64,000 nt of DNA from Arenicola marina (GCA_964019135.1 OZ025248.1:33411670-33475669), one strand, 5' to 3'; numbered from the stretch's first letter, positions 20,338-32,765 are shown. A program made the numbers and translations. Notes: generated from the letters alone by a model not told the origin.

Positions 20338-23300
20338 GGGGGGGAGGGGGGGGGGCAAGAGGAATGAAAGTCGCGGGAGGCCGAGGGTGGAGAAGGAAAG
20401 AGGGATGAAGGCGGCAGGACGCGGAGGGTGGGGAAGGAAAGAAGGGTGAAGGCGGCGGAAGGCTGAGAGTGGGGAAGGAAAGAGGGGTGAAGGTCGCGGG
20501 AGGCCGAGGGTGGGGAAGGAAAGAGGGGTGAAGGCGGCGGGAGGCCGAGGGTAGGGAAGGAAAGAGAGGTGAAGGTCGCGGGAGGCCGAGGGTGGGGAAG
20601 GAAAGAGGGGTGAAGGCGGCGGGAGGCCGAGGGTGGGGAAGGAAAGAGGGGTGAAGGCGGCGGGAGGCCGAGGGTCGGGAAGGAAAGAGGGGTGAAGGCG
20701 GCGGGAGGCCGAGGGTGGGGAAGGAAAGAGGGGTGAAGGCGGCGGGAGGCCGAGGGTGGGGAAGGAAAGAGGGGTGAAGGCGGCGGAAGGCCGAGGGTGG
20801 GGAAGGAAAGAGAGGTGAGGGCGGCGGGAGGCCGAAGGTGGGGAAGGAAAGAGAGGTGAAGGCGCCGGGAGGCCGAGGGTGGGGAAGGAAAGAGGGATAA
20901 AGGTGGTGGGAGGCCGGGAGTGGGGAAGGAAAGAGGGGTGAAGGCGGCGGGAGGCCGAGGGTGGAGAAGGAAAGAGGGATGAGGGCGGCGGGAGGTCGAG
21001 GGTGGGAAAGGAAAGAGGGGTGAAGGTGGCGGGAGGCCGAGGGTGGGGAAGGAAAGAGGGGTGAAGGCGGCGGAAGGCCGAGGGTGGGGAAGGAAAGAGG
21101 GGTGAAGGCGGCGGGAGGCCGAGGGTGGGGAGGGAAAGAGGGATGAAGACGGCGGGAGGCCCAGGGTGGGGAAGAAAAGAGGGATGAAGGTGGCGGGAGG
21201 CTGAGGGTGGGGAAGGAAAGAGGGATGAGGGCGCGGGAGGCCAAGGGTGGGTAAGGAAAGACGGGTGAAGGCAGGCGGGAGGCCGAGGGTGGGGAAGGAA
21301 AGAGGGGTGAAGGCGGCGGAAGGCCGAGGGTGGGGAAGGAAAGAGGGGTGAGGGCGGCGGGAGGCCGAGGGTGGAGAAGGAAAGAGGGGTGAAGGTGGCG
21401 GGAGGCCTAGAGTGGGGAAGGAAAGAGAGGTGAAGGCGCCGGGAGGCCGAGGGTGGGGAAGGAAAGAGGGGTGAGGGCGGCGGAAGGTCGAGGGTGGAGA
21501 AGGAAAGAGGGGTGAAGGTGGCTGGAGGCTGAGGGTGGGGAAGGAAAGAGAGGTGAAGGCGCCGGGAGGCCGAGGGTGGGGAAGGAAAGACGGGTGAAGG
21601 CAGGCGGGAGGCCGAGGGTGGGAAAGGAAAGAGAGGTGAAGGCGGCGGGAGGAGGAGGGTGGGGAAGGAAAGAGGGATAAAGGTGGTGGGAGGCCGAGAG
21701 TGGGGAAGGAAAGAGGGGTGAAGGCGGCGGGAGGCCTAGAGTGGGGAAGGAAAGAGAGGTGAAGGCGCCGGGAGGCCGAAGGTGGGGAAGGAAAGAGGGG
21801 TGAGGGCGGCGGAAGGTCGAGGGTGGAGAAGGAAAGAGGGGTGAAGGTGGCTGGAGGCTGAGGGTGGGGAAGGAAAGAGGGATAAATGTGGTGGGAGGCC
21901 GGGAGTGGGGAAGGAAAGAGGGGTGAAGGCGGCGGGAGGCCGAGGGTGGAGAAGGAAAGAGGGGTGAAGGCGGCGGGAGGCCGAGGGTGGAGAAGGAAAG
22001 AGGGATGAGGGCGGCGGGAGGTCGAGGGTGGGAAAGGAAAGAGGGGTGAAGGTGGCGGGAGGCCGAGGGTGGGGAAGGAAAGAGGGGTGAAGGCGGCGGA
22101 AGGCCGAGGGTGGGGAAGGAAAGAGGGGTGAAGGCGGCGGGAGGCCGAGGGTGGGGAGGGAAAGAGGGATGAAGACGGCGGGAGGCCCAGGGTGGGGAAG
22201 AAATCAGGGATGAAGGTGGCGGGAGGCCGAGGGTTGGGAAGGAAAGAGGGATGAGGGCGCGGGAGGCCAAGGGTGGGTAAGGAAAGACGGGTGAAGGCAG
22301 GCGGGAGGCCGAGGGTGGGTAAGGAAAGACGGGTGAAGGCAGGCGGGAGGCCGAGGGTAGGGAAGGAAAGAGGGGTGAAAGTGGCGGGAGGCCGAGGGTG
22401 GGGAAGAAAAGAGGGGTGAAGGCGGCGGGAGGCCGAGGGTGGGGAAGGAAAGAGGGATAAATGTGGTGGGAGGCCGAGAGTGGGGAAGGAAAGAGGGGTA
22501 AAGGTGGCGGGAGGCCGAGGGTGGGGAAGGAAAGAGAGGTGAAGGCGGCGGGAGGACGAGGGTGGGGAAAGAAAGAGAGGTGAAGGTGGCGGGAGGCCGA
22601 GGGTGGGGAAGGAAAGAGGGGTCAAGGCGGCGGGAGGCTTAGAGTGGGGAAGGAAAGAGGGGTGAAGGCGGTGGGAGGTCGAGGGTGGGGAAGGAAAGAG
22701 GGATGAGGGCGGCGGGAGGCCGAGGGTGGGGAAGGAAAGAGGGGTGAAGGCGGCGGGAGGCTGAAGGTAGGGAAGGAAAGAGGGGTGAAGGTCGCGGGAG
22801 GCTGAGGGTGGGGAAAGAGAGAGGGGTGAAGGCGGCGGGAGGCCGAGGGTGGAGAAGGAAAGAGGGGTGAAGGCGGCGGGAGGCCGAGGGTGGGGAAGGA
22901 AAGAGGGATAAAGGTGGTGGGAGGCCGAGAGTGGGGAAGGAAAGAGGGGTAAAGGTGGCGGGAGGCCTAGAGTGGGGAAGGAAAGAGGGGTGAAGGCGGC
23001 GGGAGGCGGAGAGTGGGGAAGGAAAGAGGGGTGAAGGCGGTGGGAGGCCTAGAGTGGGGAAGGAAAGAGGGGTGAAGGCGGCGGGAGGCCTAGAGTGGGG
23101 AAGGAAAGAGGGATAAAGGTGGTGGGAGGCCGAGAGTGGGGAAGGAAAGAGGGATAAAGGTGGTGGGAGGCCGAGAGTGGGGAAGGATAGACGGGTGAAG
23201 GCAGGCGGGAGGCCGAGGGTGGGAAAGGAAAGAGAGGTGAAGGCGGCGGGAGGACGAGGGTGGGGAAGGAAAGAGGGATAAAGGTGGTGGGAGGCCGAGA

Positions 23301-26300
23301 GTGGGGAAGGAAAGACGGGTGAAGGCAGGCGGGAGGCCGAGGGTGGGAAAGGAAAGAGAGGTGAAGGCGGCGGGAGGACGAGGGTGGGGAAGGAAAGTGG
23401 GGTGAAGGTGGCGGGAGGCCGAGGGTGGGGAAGGAAAGAGGGGTGAAGGCGGCGGGAGGCCGAGGGTGGAGAAGGAAAGCGGGATGAGGGCGGCAGGAGG
23501 TCGAGGGTGGGAAGGAAAGGGGGGTGAAGGTGGCGGGAGGCCGAGGGTGGGGAAGGAAAGAGGGGTGAAGGCGGCGGAAGGCCGAGGGTGGGGAAGGAAA
23601 GAGGGGTGAAGGTCGCGGGAGGCCGAGGGTGGGTAAGGAAAGACGGGTGAAGGCAGGCGGGAGGCCGAGGGTAGGGAAGGAAAGAGGGGTGAAGGTCGCG
23701 GGAGGCCGAGGGTGGGGAAGGAAAGAGGGGTGAAGGCGGCGGGAGGACGAGGGTGGGGAAGGAAAGAGGGGTGAAGGTGGCGGGAGGCCGAGGGTGGGGA
23801 AGGAAAGAGGGGTGAAGGCGGCGGGAGGCCGAGGGTGGAGAAGGAAAGAGGGATGCGGGCGGCGGGAGGTCGAGGGTGGGAAGAAAAGAGGGTTGAAGGT
23901 GGCGGGAGGCCGAGGGTGGGAAGGAAAGAGGGGTGAAGGCGGCGGAAGGCCGAGGGTGGGGAAGGAAAGAGGGGTGAAGAGGGCGGGAGGCCGAGGGTGG
24001 GGAGGGAAAGAGGGATGAAGACGGCGGGAGGCCCAGGGTGGGGAAGAAAAGAGGGATGAAGGTGGCGGGAGGCCGAGGGTTGGGAAGGAAAGAGGGATGA
24101 GGGCGCGGGAGGCCAAGGGTGGGTAAGGAAAGACGGGTGAAGGCAGGCGGGAGGCCGAGGGTAGGGAAGGAAAGAGGGGTGAAGGCGGCGGAAGGCCGAG
24201 GGTGGGGAAGGAAAGAGGGGTGAAGGCGGCGGGAGGCCGAGGGTGGGGAGGGAAAGAGGGATGAAGACGGCGGGAGGCCCAGGGTGGGGAAGAAAAGAGG
24301 GATGAAGGTGGCGGGAGGCTGAGGGTGGGGAAGGAAAGAGGGATGAGGGCGCGGGAGGCCAAGGGTGGGTAAGGAAAGACGGGTGAAGGCAGGCGGGAGG
24401 CCGAGGGTGGGGAAGGAAAGAGGGGTGAAGGCGGCGGAAGGCCGAGGGTGGGGAAGGAAAGAGGGGTGAGGGCGGCGGGAGGCCGAGGGTGGAGAAGGAA
24501 AGAGGGGTGAAGGTGGCGGGAGGCCTAGAGTGGGGAAGGAAAGAGAGGTGAAGGCGCCGGGAGGCCGAGGGTGGGGAAGGAAAGAGGGGTGAGGGCGGCG
24601 GAAGGTCGAGGGTGGAGAAGGAAAGAGGGGTGAAGGTGGCTGGAGGCTGAGGGTGGGGAAGGAAAGAGAGGTGAAGGCGCCGGGAGGCCGAGGGTGGGGA
24701 AGGAAAGACGGGTGAAGGCAGGCGGGAGGCCGAGGGTGGGAAAGGAAAGAGAGGTGAAGGCGGCGGGAGGAGGAGGGTGGGGAAGGAAAGAGGGATAAAG
24801 GTGGTGGGAGGCCGAGAGTGGGGAAGGAAAGAGGGGTGAAGGCGGCGGGAGGCCTAGAGTGGGGAAGGAAAGAGAGGTGAAGGCGCCGGGAGGCCGAAGG
24901 TGGGGAAGGAAAGAGGGGTGAGGGCGGCGGAAGGTCGAGGGTGGAGAAGGAAAGAGGGGTGAAGGTGGCTGGAGGCTGAGGGTGGGGAAGGAAAGAGGGA
25001 TAAATGTGGTGGGAGGCCGGGAGTGGGGAAGGAAAGAGGGGTGAAGGCGGCGGGAGGCCGAGGGTGGAGAAGGAAAGAGGGGTGAAGGCGGCGGGAGGCC
25101 GAGGGTGGAGAAGGAAAGAGGGATGAGGGCGGCGGGAGGTCGAGGGTGGGAAAGGAAAGAGGGGTGAAGGTGGCGGGAGGCCGAGGGTGGGGAAGGAAAG
25201 AGGGGTGAAGGCGGCGGAAGGCCGAGGGTGGGGAAGGAAAGAGGGGTGAAGGCGGCGGGAGGCCGAGGGTGGGGAGGGAAAGAGGGATGAAGACGGCGGG
25301 AGGCCCAGGGTGGGGAAGAAATCAGGGATGAAGGTGGCGGGAGGCCGAGGGTTGGGAAGGAAAGAGGGATGAGGGCGCGGGAGGCCAAGGGTGGGTAAGG
25401 AAAGACGGGTGAAGGCAGGCGGGAGGCCGAGGGTGGGTAAGGAAAGACGGGTGAAGGCAGGCGGGAGGCCGAGGGTAGGGAAGGAAAGAGGGGTGAAAGT
25501 GGCGGGAGGCCGAGGGTGGGGAAGAAAAGAGGGGTGAAGGCGGCGGGAGGCCGAGGGTGGGGAAGGAAAGAGGGATAAATGTGGTGGGAGGCCGAGAGTG
25601 GGGAAGGAAAGAGGGGTAAAGGTGGCGGGAGGCCGAGGGTGGGGAAGGAAAGAGAGGTGAAGGCGGCGGGAGGACGAGGGTGGGGAAAGAAAGAGAGGTG
25701 AAGGTGGCGGGAGGCCGAGGGTGGGGAAGGAAAGAGGGGTCAAGGCGGCGGGAGGCTTAGAGTGGGGAAGGAAAGAGGGGTGAAGGCGGTGGGAGGTCGA
25801 GGGTGGGGAAGGAAAGAGGGATGAGGGCGGCGGGAGGCCGAGGGTGGGGAAGGAAAGAGGGGTGAAGGCGGCGGGAGGCTGAAGGTAGGGAAGGAAAGAG
25901 GGGTGAAGGTCGCGGGAGGCTGAGGGTGGGGAAAGAGAGAGGGGTGAAGGCGGCGGGAGGCCGAGGGTGGAGAAGGAAAGAGGGGTGAAGGCGGCGGGAG
26001 GCCGAGGGTGGGGAAGGAAAGAGGGATAAAGGTGGTGGGAGGCCGAGAGTGGGGAAGGAAAGAGGGGTAAAGGTGGCGGGAGGCCTAGAGTGGGGAAGGA
26101 AAGAGGGGTGAAGGCGGCGGGAGGCGGAGAGTGGGGAAGGAAAGAGGGGTGAAGGCGGTGGGAGGCCTAGAGTGGGGAAGGAAAGAGGGGTGAAGGCGGC
26201 GGGAGGCCTAGAGTGGGGAAGGAAAGAGGGATAAAGGTGGTGGGAGGCCGAGAGTGGGGAAGGAAAGAGGGATAAAGGTGGTGGGAGGCCGAGAGTGGGG

Positions 26301-27352
26301 AAGGATAGACGGGTGAAGGCAGGCGGGAGGCCGAGGGTGGGAAAGGAAAGAGAGGTGAAGGCGGCGGGAGGACGAGGGTGGGGAAGGAAAGAGGGATAAA
26401 GGTGGTGGGAGGCCGAGAGTGGGGAAGGAAAGACGGGTGAAGGCAGGCGGGAGGCCGAGGGTGGGAAAGGAAAGAGAGGTGAAGGCGGCGGGAGGACGAG
26501 GGTGGAGAAGGAAAGTGGGGTGAAGGTGGCGGGAGGCCGAGGGTGGGGAAGGAAAGAGGGGTGAAGGCGGCGGGAGGCCGAGGGTGGAGAAGGAAAGCGG
26601 GATGAGGGCGGCAGGAGGTCGAGGGTGGGAAGGAAAGGGGGGTGAAGGTGGCGGGAGGCCGAGGGTGGGGAAGGAAAGAGGGGTGAAGGCGGCGGAAGGC
26701 CGAGGGTGGGGAAGGAAAGAGGGGTGAAGGTCGCGGGAGGCCGAGGGTGGGTAAGGAAAGACGGGTGAAGGCAGGCGGGAGGCCGAGGGTAGGGAAGGAA
26801 AGAGGGGTGAAGGTCGCGGGAGGCCGAGGGTGGGGAAGGAAAGAGGGGTGAAGGCGGCGGGAGGACGAGGGTGGGGAAGGAAAGAGGGGTGAAGGTGGCG
26901 GGAGGCCGAGGGTGGGGAAGGAAAGAGGGGTGAAGGCGGCGGGAGGCCGAGGGTGGAGAAGGAAAGAGGGATGCGGGCGGCGGGAGGTCGAGGGTGGGAA
27001 GAAAAGAGGGTTGAAGGTGGCGGGAGGCCGAGGGTGGGAAGGAAAGAGGGGTGAAGGCGGCGGAAGGCCGAGGGTGGGGAAGGAAAGAGGGGTGAAGAGG
27101 GCGGGAGGCCGAGGGTGGGGAGGGAAAGAGGGATGAAGACGGCGGGAGGCCCAGGGTGGGGAAGAAAAGAGGGATGAAGGTGGCGGGAGGCCGAGGGTTG
27201 GGAAGGAAAGAGGGATGAGGGCGCGGGAGGCCAAGGGTGGGTAAGGAAAGACGGGTGAAGGCAGGCGGGAGGCCGAGGGTAGGGAAGGAAAGAGGGGTGA
27301 AGGCGGCGGGAGGCCGAGGGTGGGGAAGGAAAGAGGGATGAGGGCAGAGAGA
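20338..27352. repeat. 41-bp GC-rich minisatellite, about 171 copies
   Basis: The unit reads approximately GGGAGGCCGAGGGTGGGG, then AAGGAAAGAGGGGTGAAGGCGGC, with many point variants. The plus strand is strongly purine and G-rich. Since 41 is not a multiple of three, three units shift through all frames and give a 41-residue peptide period. Every minus-strand frame therefore lacks stops for hundreds of codons (up to 1034). I do not call these as genes. Higher-order copies exist at offsets of 1,026 bp and 3,118 bp. Confidence 0.97.
21057..27305. repeat. Tandem duplication of a 3,118-bp block inside the 41-bp array
   Basis: Sequence from about 21057 to 24174 repeats at about 24175 to 27305 with a constant offset of 3,118 bp, roughly 76 units. 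Distinctive variants all recur at this offset, such as the GAAATCAGGG change (22199 and 25317). I noticed only one substitution, GGTGGGG at about 23385 against GGTGGAG at about 26503. Block edges are placed from where the copies diverge and are approximate. Confidence 0.9.
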
Positions 27353-28949
27353 GGCAACCCAGAGGACCAATCAAACCACACGCATCGCATTCTGCCTTAG
27401 CTCCCAGCGGTACAGGGATTAAGGATCTATGTTCTCGTAACAAACGAACGAGTAGCTCTCGCTGTACAATCGTGCCGGTGGTGGTTGGGATAAAATGATG
27501 GGGGGAGGGGGGGGGTATTATGCCCGTACCCCCCCCCCCCCCCCCCCCAGCTTCCCTCTCTACAGCCCTCCCTCACATCCAGGCAGAGAGAGGACCAGGC
27601 AGGGAGAGGACTGCCCGGCAATTTTTATCAAACAAACAACCTTATCGCTGTTCAGTCATGTCATTGCCGGAAGGCAAAACATTCACTTAGGTGTACATCT
27701 GCCAGTTCGTTGTTTACATAGAACTGGATATTGAGCCAGTCTCTTGAACAATAACGTGTGTGCGGCACGGCATCTCGCCCGCTCCCCGCCCCAGTCCCAC
27801 ACCTCAAAAAGCCAGCAAACTCTCTGAACAATAGTGCTTCACCTCCCGATCTCAACAAGCATCAACACAACACACCTGCTTCCGTCTATAAGTTGTAAGC
27901 CAGCACTAGTTGACCCCCGGCGCCATTCCCCACCCGGCGGGCCTAAAAATAAGATTGGTCTTGGGTTTACTTCAACATCGTTACTCATACATTTAACATC
28001 AAAGATACGACCTATTCCCCCGTTCCCAACCTGGCAGATAGATAGGCCTATACCACCCAGATCTACCGGGACTTGGAGGGTGAGGTCGATTGATTTGGCT
28101 CTGATTAGCCCATCCAAAGCTTATCTCAGTGCAGGGAATAACATTCCAAAAGCATTGAGTAATTCACACTCAGTGTCACTCAGGTAATGGACAAATCTTG
28201 AAGCTTCCCTCGCCGAACGGACCAATCCGTCATAAGTGAATGGACCAATCCAGAAACAATCCAGGGGCAAATATAAATTTAGAAGTAGCCCTAAACACGG
28301 CGACATATACACAATAATCTACGATCTAATTCTGAACAATCTGACTTTTCTATCGGGAATATCAACAACTTGTTTGCCGGCACGCACCACTTCGGTGTCC
28401 CCCTAAAGTTTTTGCGCCATTCTGTAATATACGGCTATTTATGCAATGGAATTCATCTTTCCTATAGATTTTTAAACTTTCTACTTTGCACGTCATTGTC
28501 TGTTACCATAATAATATGCGTCCCGTTTGAGTGTGTAATTGAGGCATGGAGGTTACGAGGGTACACCGAGTAAGCCTCCCCCCCCCCCCCGACCTTACCA
28601 GCGATCATGTTAAACCCTATTAACACCCCCCCCCCCCCCCTGTTTCGTTATGAACCGGTTTGCAACATATCCGCTGGCTCGATCCCAGCCGACCCATTGG
28701 AGTTCTGATCTTGCTGTCACCCGACCACAGCTCTTCCCGCTCGCCAGACATATCGCAGCCTCCGCTATTGGCCCCACGTCAGGGCAACCCAGTGTAGGAC
28801 TTCGTATATCGTACTTTCAAAACTGGGTTTCCAACGAAACTTCTTCAACGCGGTCAATTTGCACGCAATCTTTTCAACACTTTGGTACCTGTCAGTCACG
28901 GCGACGTTTGCTCCGTTGCTAAAGTATAATACATGTACTTCAATACTTT
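27353..28949. other. Intergenic stretch, no gene recognised
   Basis: Adjacent poly-G and poly-C tracts (27502-27514 and 27530-27549) could pair as a hairpin. C tracts also lie near 28578 and 28627. A minus frame at 27839-28117 and plus frames near 28370 and 28650 have no recognisable domain or splice support. Confidence 0.4.
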
Positions 28950-29355
28950 TAAAGTTACATGTCGAGCTCTTTCCCGCCAAAACTCATGCGGTCCAAATAC
29001 AAATAAGAATCATTCCTTGAATCATTCAAGATTTCTTTTGTCCATACTCCACCCATGCCAGACTGCCAAATAGTGTCTCTTAGCCTTGCCGGTGGTATCA
29101 ATTTACCACAAGTTTTCATATTAGTTGTAAACGTCATCAGTTTGTGTGCTTCGCGATGCTTTGGTATAAGTAGCAGTGCCGCGACAGAGTTCTGTGGTGT
29201 TCGGGGATAGACACGTTTGCCACACCACAGCCGAAACAGCGATGTTTATCAGATTTCGGAATTTATAGAATGAAACATTCGAGTTTTCTGCAAATTTTGA
29301 TATAAATTTCGCCTGGGCTTAGTTTTGGCGGGAAAGAACTCGACATGCAACTTTA
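28950..29355. mobile_element. MITE family A, copy 1 (about 406 bp)
   Basis: Terminal inverted repeats of about 33 bp begin TAAAGTTACATGTCGAG on the left and end CTCGACATGCAACTTTA on the right. They include CTCTTTCCCGCCAAAACT and its complement. Both flanks carry AATACTTT (28942-28949 and 29356-29363), an 8-bp target duplication as in hAT elements. TTAA also lies at both ends, so a piggyBac-type reading is possible. No transposase is encoded. A related copy is at 51359-51756. Confidence 0.88.
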
Positions 29356-29363
29356 AATACTTT

Positions 29364-29870
29364 ATAGGTTACACAACAACATTATGAATGGTCTTGGTAA
29401 AGAACCCCGTATACGGTGATAATCCATCGACTTCTCTATAAAACACCAGCAATTGCTTACTGCAATAGTTTTCATAGCTTTTGTTCAAATCGGTACTGTT
29501 CGCACCGTTCATTGCACCATTCGACTTCTCAAAAACGAATAGCGTGAAATCGACACATGTCGCTTTGAAGTATTCCATAACAATTTTACTCAGATAATAA
29601 ATCGAAAGTAAGTAAAAACAATACAACCCCGTCGATAGATCGATAAGCTACATGACTATGAATCAACGGCTCCGTTTCACGAGGCTGACGGGCTCAGCAG
29701 CGCCCCCCCCCCCCCCCCCCCCGCAGGGATCTTAGGCGGGAGTCCCCAACGCGGGCACACAGCGTACACCGATCTGTCACATACAGAACGTCCTCCCGTA
29801 GTAAAACGTAACTCCACGCGTGTTACAGATCATTAAAACATACATAAATGGGGTCGATGTACAGTCATAT
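29364..29870. other. Unassigned stretch
   Basis: A minus frame of 85 codons (29369-29626) has no recognisable features. A long C tract lies at about 29703-29722. Confidence 0.4.
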
Positions 29871-29898
29871 ATTATATATATACATATATATATATATA
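29871..29898. repeat. (TA)n microsatellite
   Basis: TATATATATA with a single C interruption. Confidence 0.85.
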
Positions 29899-29899
29899 G

Positions 29900-31920
29900 A
29901 GTTATATTATATTGCTCACCTGTATCGGATTCATGCCCAGTAGAGTATTCCGTGACTCCATGTGGCACGTGAGACAAGGGTCAGCGCGATGCAAGTACCC
30001 AGGGGTTGGCCCGTACGTACCGCCGCAGTGACAGATGTGGTAGCTGGGTGGGGGGGGGGGGGCAGAGAGGGGCACGAGTCGTGGCTCCCCACCCTCAATT
30101 TCCCTAGCCCGTTTAAAGCCGCCCTCCCCTTTTCGCCAGCCCGTTTACAACCTTTCCAGTCGGTCGCACATAAAGAACGGGCCAGGGCCCGGCACGACAA
30201 CAACAAACAGTCCAAATAGCGGTGGGCACACACGGGAGGGAATGTTACACCCCCCGCCCCCTGCTTCTCCTCCTCAACCTCCTCCCCCTAGTCCTGGGCT
30301 CTTACAAAATGGGACAAAGCCACCCCCCCCCACTCCCACCCCAGCCCGCCTTTCCGCCTCTCCTCTGTGCGGTAAACAACCACAGCAGGACTCAACCCAA
30401 CCATTTTTTTGTTCATATTGGCTATTAAACAAAGGCCATTCCCTTTTTGAAATCTGTGCCGTTTGGGTCGGTTACAGGACTGCTGTTTGCGCAGGCCATC
30501 TGTCCACCCGCCCAGCTCCAGTCGTAAACACAGACATAGCCTCACCCTTGTCATTGTCCATATAAGGAGCGCGGGGTACGTGATATCAACGGGTAAAGCA
30601 TAAACCCCAGGCCCTGCCCACTTGGACTAGGGACAGACCGACAGGCCTCGGGCTCGCCGGGTCAAACGATCCATAAAATCTTTACTAAACAATGAGTGGT
30701 GGTACAAGATAAGCTATGGCCAAAACAGTCTCCCCCTTTCGGCTTCACCCTGGGCGCCCCGCAAAATGTGACACAGAACAGTTTATATATAGGTATTCCT
30801 TTCCTTCGATCCATGCAGTCGCGCACTTACCCTCAATTCCCCTGCCCCCCCCCCCCCCCCCCCCGGCACCTCCCGACCTCCAGCTGTCAGTGTCAGTATA
30901 AAAGTGTATTTAATACCCTTACCCCGGTCCTCATCCCGTACCAGGTCATGACACTGTGCCGCAAAGAAAAAAAATTCGTATTTACAAAGCTACATCCCGA
31001 TATAATTACCCCAGGCCGAATCCCAACCCTGGTTGCACTCTATCCCAACCTTATACCAATCTCCACCCATTAAAAAAAAATTCTCACTGAAACAAAATGC
31101 CCAGATAAAAGTAGTAGGTATCACTTCATTCATTAACGACGAGTTACATAGTACATTTATTGGTCCGGTTCATTCAGTGCAGGACTGCACACCCATTATA
31201 CGTTTATGGTCCAATATTAAAGGATAGAATTTCTATGTCTATGCCATGAATTTTTTTAACAACGTTTCCACAACGTTCTTAATCCTTCTCACATCGGCAA
31301 GCTTGGCTGGCGCCGTTTACAGGCACCGCCCAGCTACAGTCCAAGACCCCGGGTATATTTTTTTAGAGACTAGGGGTCACGTACTTTGTTGTTGTCGGAC
31401 ATGAAACTACATCCAAACTAGTCCCACACCACAGTACATGTGTAACCTTAGCGCTTTAGTACCGCAGGGGAAAGTGACTCATCCCAACAATGACATGGAG
31501 AAGAAAAATGATCTCACAACAATGTTTACCTTTAATTCGTCCAAACAGAACTGCAGCATGGGGTAATCAGAGAATCTAAACAGTATGGAATGACGAATCT
31601 GCGGGCTTTCCAAAGGGGCACCGTTGGAGATAAACAAGGTTCGGGATACGGTTTATAAATTGCAAGCTTCGGGGGTCTAGAGAAGGCGTGTGTGTGGGAC
31701 GGGGGGAGGGAGGCTAAACAAGTGGACAACTCCGTCTTCGGCCAGGGAAAAGAAAAGACTCCCGTTTGTTTACCTGACCGGAGGTGCCAGCCAGAGCTTG
31801 CCGGAAAACAAGGCCTATGAACCGGGGAAAACCAAAACCTTCCTGCCCCCATTGCTCCTCCGTGCTCCCAAACTCCCCAATGTACGTATGCGGTCTCTCT
31901 CTCGGCCACACAAATTTATC
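29900..31920. other. GC-mixed stretch with promoter-like motifs, no gene called
   Basis: Overlapping 60-125 codon frames lie on both strands, none supported. Noted signals are G or C tracts at about 30051, 30328 and 30847, a CArG box at 30558-30567, and scattered GTTTAC and AAACAA motifs. The sequence resembles a regulatory island but shows no clear exon. Confidence 0.35.
30558..30567. promoter_or_regulatory. Second perfect CArG box
   Basis: CCATATAAGG, identical to the site at 2223-2232 and matching the SRF consensus. The bases outside the core differ between the two sites. Confidence 0.35.
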
Positions 31921-31926
31921 AAGTGA

Positions 31927-32168
31927 TAACAGCCCCCCCCCCATACAAAGTACCCCACCCCCTATTCGAAGTACCGTCACGCCCCCCCCCCAACAAAGTA
32001 CCCCACCCCCCATACAAAGTACCGTCACGCCCCCACCTCCCCTACAAAGTACCGTTACGCCCCCCCATACAAAGTACCGTTACCCGCCCACCCTCATACA
32101 ATGTACTGTTACGCCCCCCTTACGAAGTACCATCAGCGCCCCCCCCCCCCCTACGAAGTACCCTACCA
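31927..32168. repeat. Minisatellite of CAAAGTACC units
   Basis: CCCCATACAAAGTACCGTCACGC-like units of 25-32 bp repeat about nine times with C-run length changes. Decayed relatives continue from about 32400 to 32760, on the other side of a SINE. The SINE therefore appears to have inserted into the array. Confidence 0.85.
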
Positions 32169-32171
32169 CAG

Positions 32172-32401
32172 ATACAGGGGCCGTCTCGATAGCTCAGGGG
32201 GTTAGAGCGCTGTCCACCTGGCCACCTGAGAGCCTAACGGCACGTGGATCGGTGATTCGCACCTTGATGTGGCCATGTCTGTGTGGTCGGAGGATGAAGA
32301 TCCCATGTCCCTTTTCGCAAATAGTAGGGGGTTACATGGCTCCACTCTCCCTTCCTTCGCCCATTGACGCGATATAACCAAAAGTGGTTGAAGCGTCCTG
32401 A
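32172..32401 (+). mobile_element. tRNA-derived SINE, family S copy 1
   Basis: A box-A-like TAGCTCAGGGGG and a box-B-like GATTCGCACC are followed by a tail with GATCCCATGTCCCTTTTCGC, AGTAGGGGGTTAC and GTTGAAGCGTCCT. The same tail order appears at about 57100-57220 and 60590-60708, so the three are one SINE family. This copy splits a minisatellite. Confidence 0.75.
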
Positions 32402-32765
32402 ATATACAACCAACAACCCCCTACTATACACAGCACCCCCCCCCACCCCTAAAAAGTACAAACACGCACCACTACCCTCCCATAAAGTTCCATGACGTCC
32501 GCCGCCTCTCCCGTCTCCATACAAAGCGCCACCATGCACCGATACCATTCAGAGCAGGAGTCTTCCCATGATCTATAATAAGTACCATCAGAGCCCCACC
32601 CCATGTAAATATACCCCCTCCCCTCCTACCACAAACTATCACAACTCCACTCCATGCAATACACCGCCCCCCCCCCCCCCCCTTCTCCCTCCCTTATATT
32701 TACCACAGCCACCCACCCTCATGCAATATACCATCACAGCCCCACCCCCCGCCCACAATAAGATA
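32402..32765. repeat. Decayed continuation of the CAAAGTACC minisatellite
   Basis: Units such as AAAAAGTACAAACACGC, ATACAAAGCGCCACC and ATAAGTACCATCAGAGCC recur every 25-50 bp, with a C tract near 32670. Confidence 0.6.

Noticed and set aside
20307..27443. Long minus-strand open frames (up to 1,034 codons) of Pro/Ser/Leu/Phe-rich repeats
   Set aside because: They follow the 41-bp minisatellite exactly, occur in all frames of the pyrimidine-rich strand, and have no promoter, splice or domain evidence.
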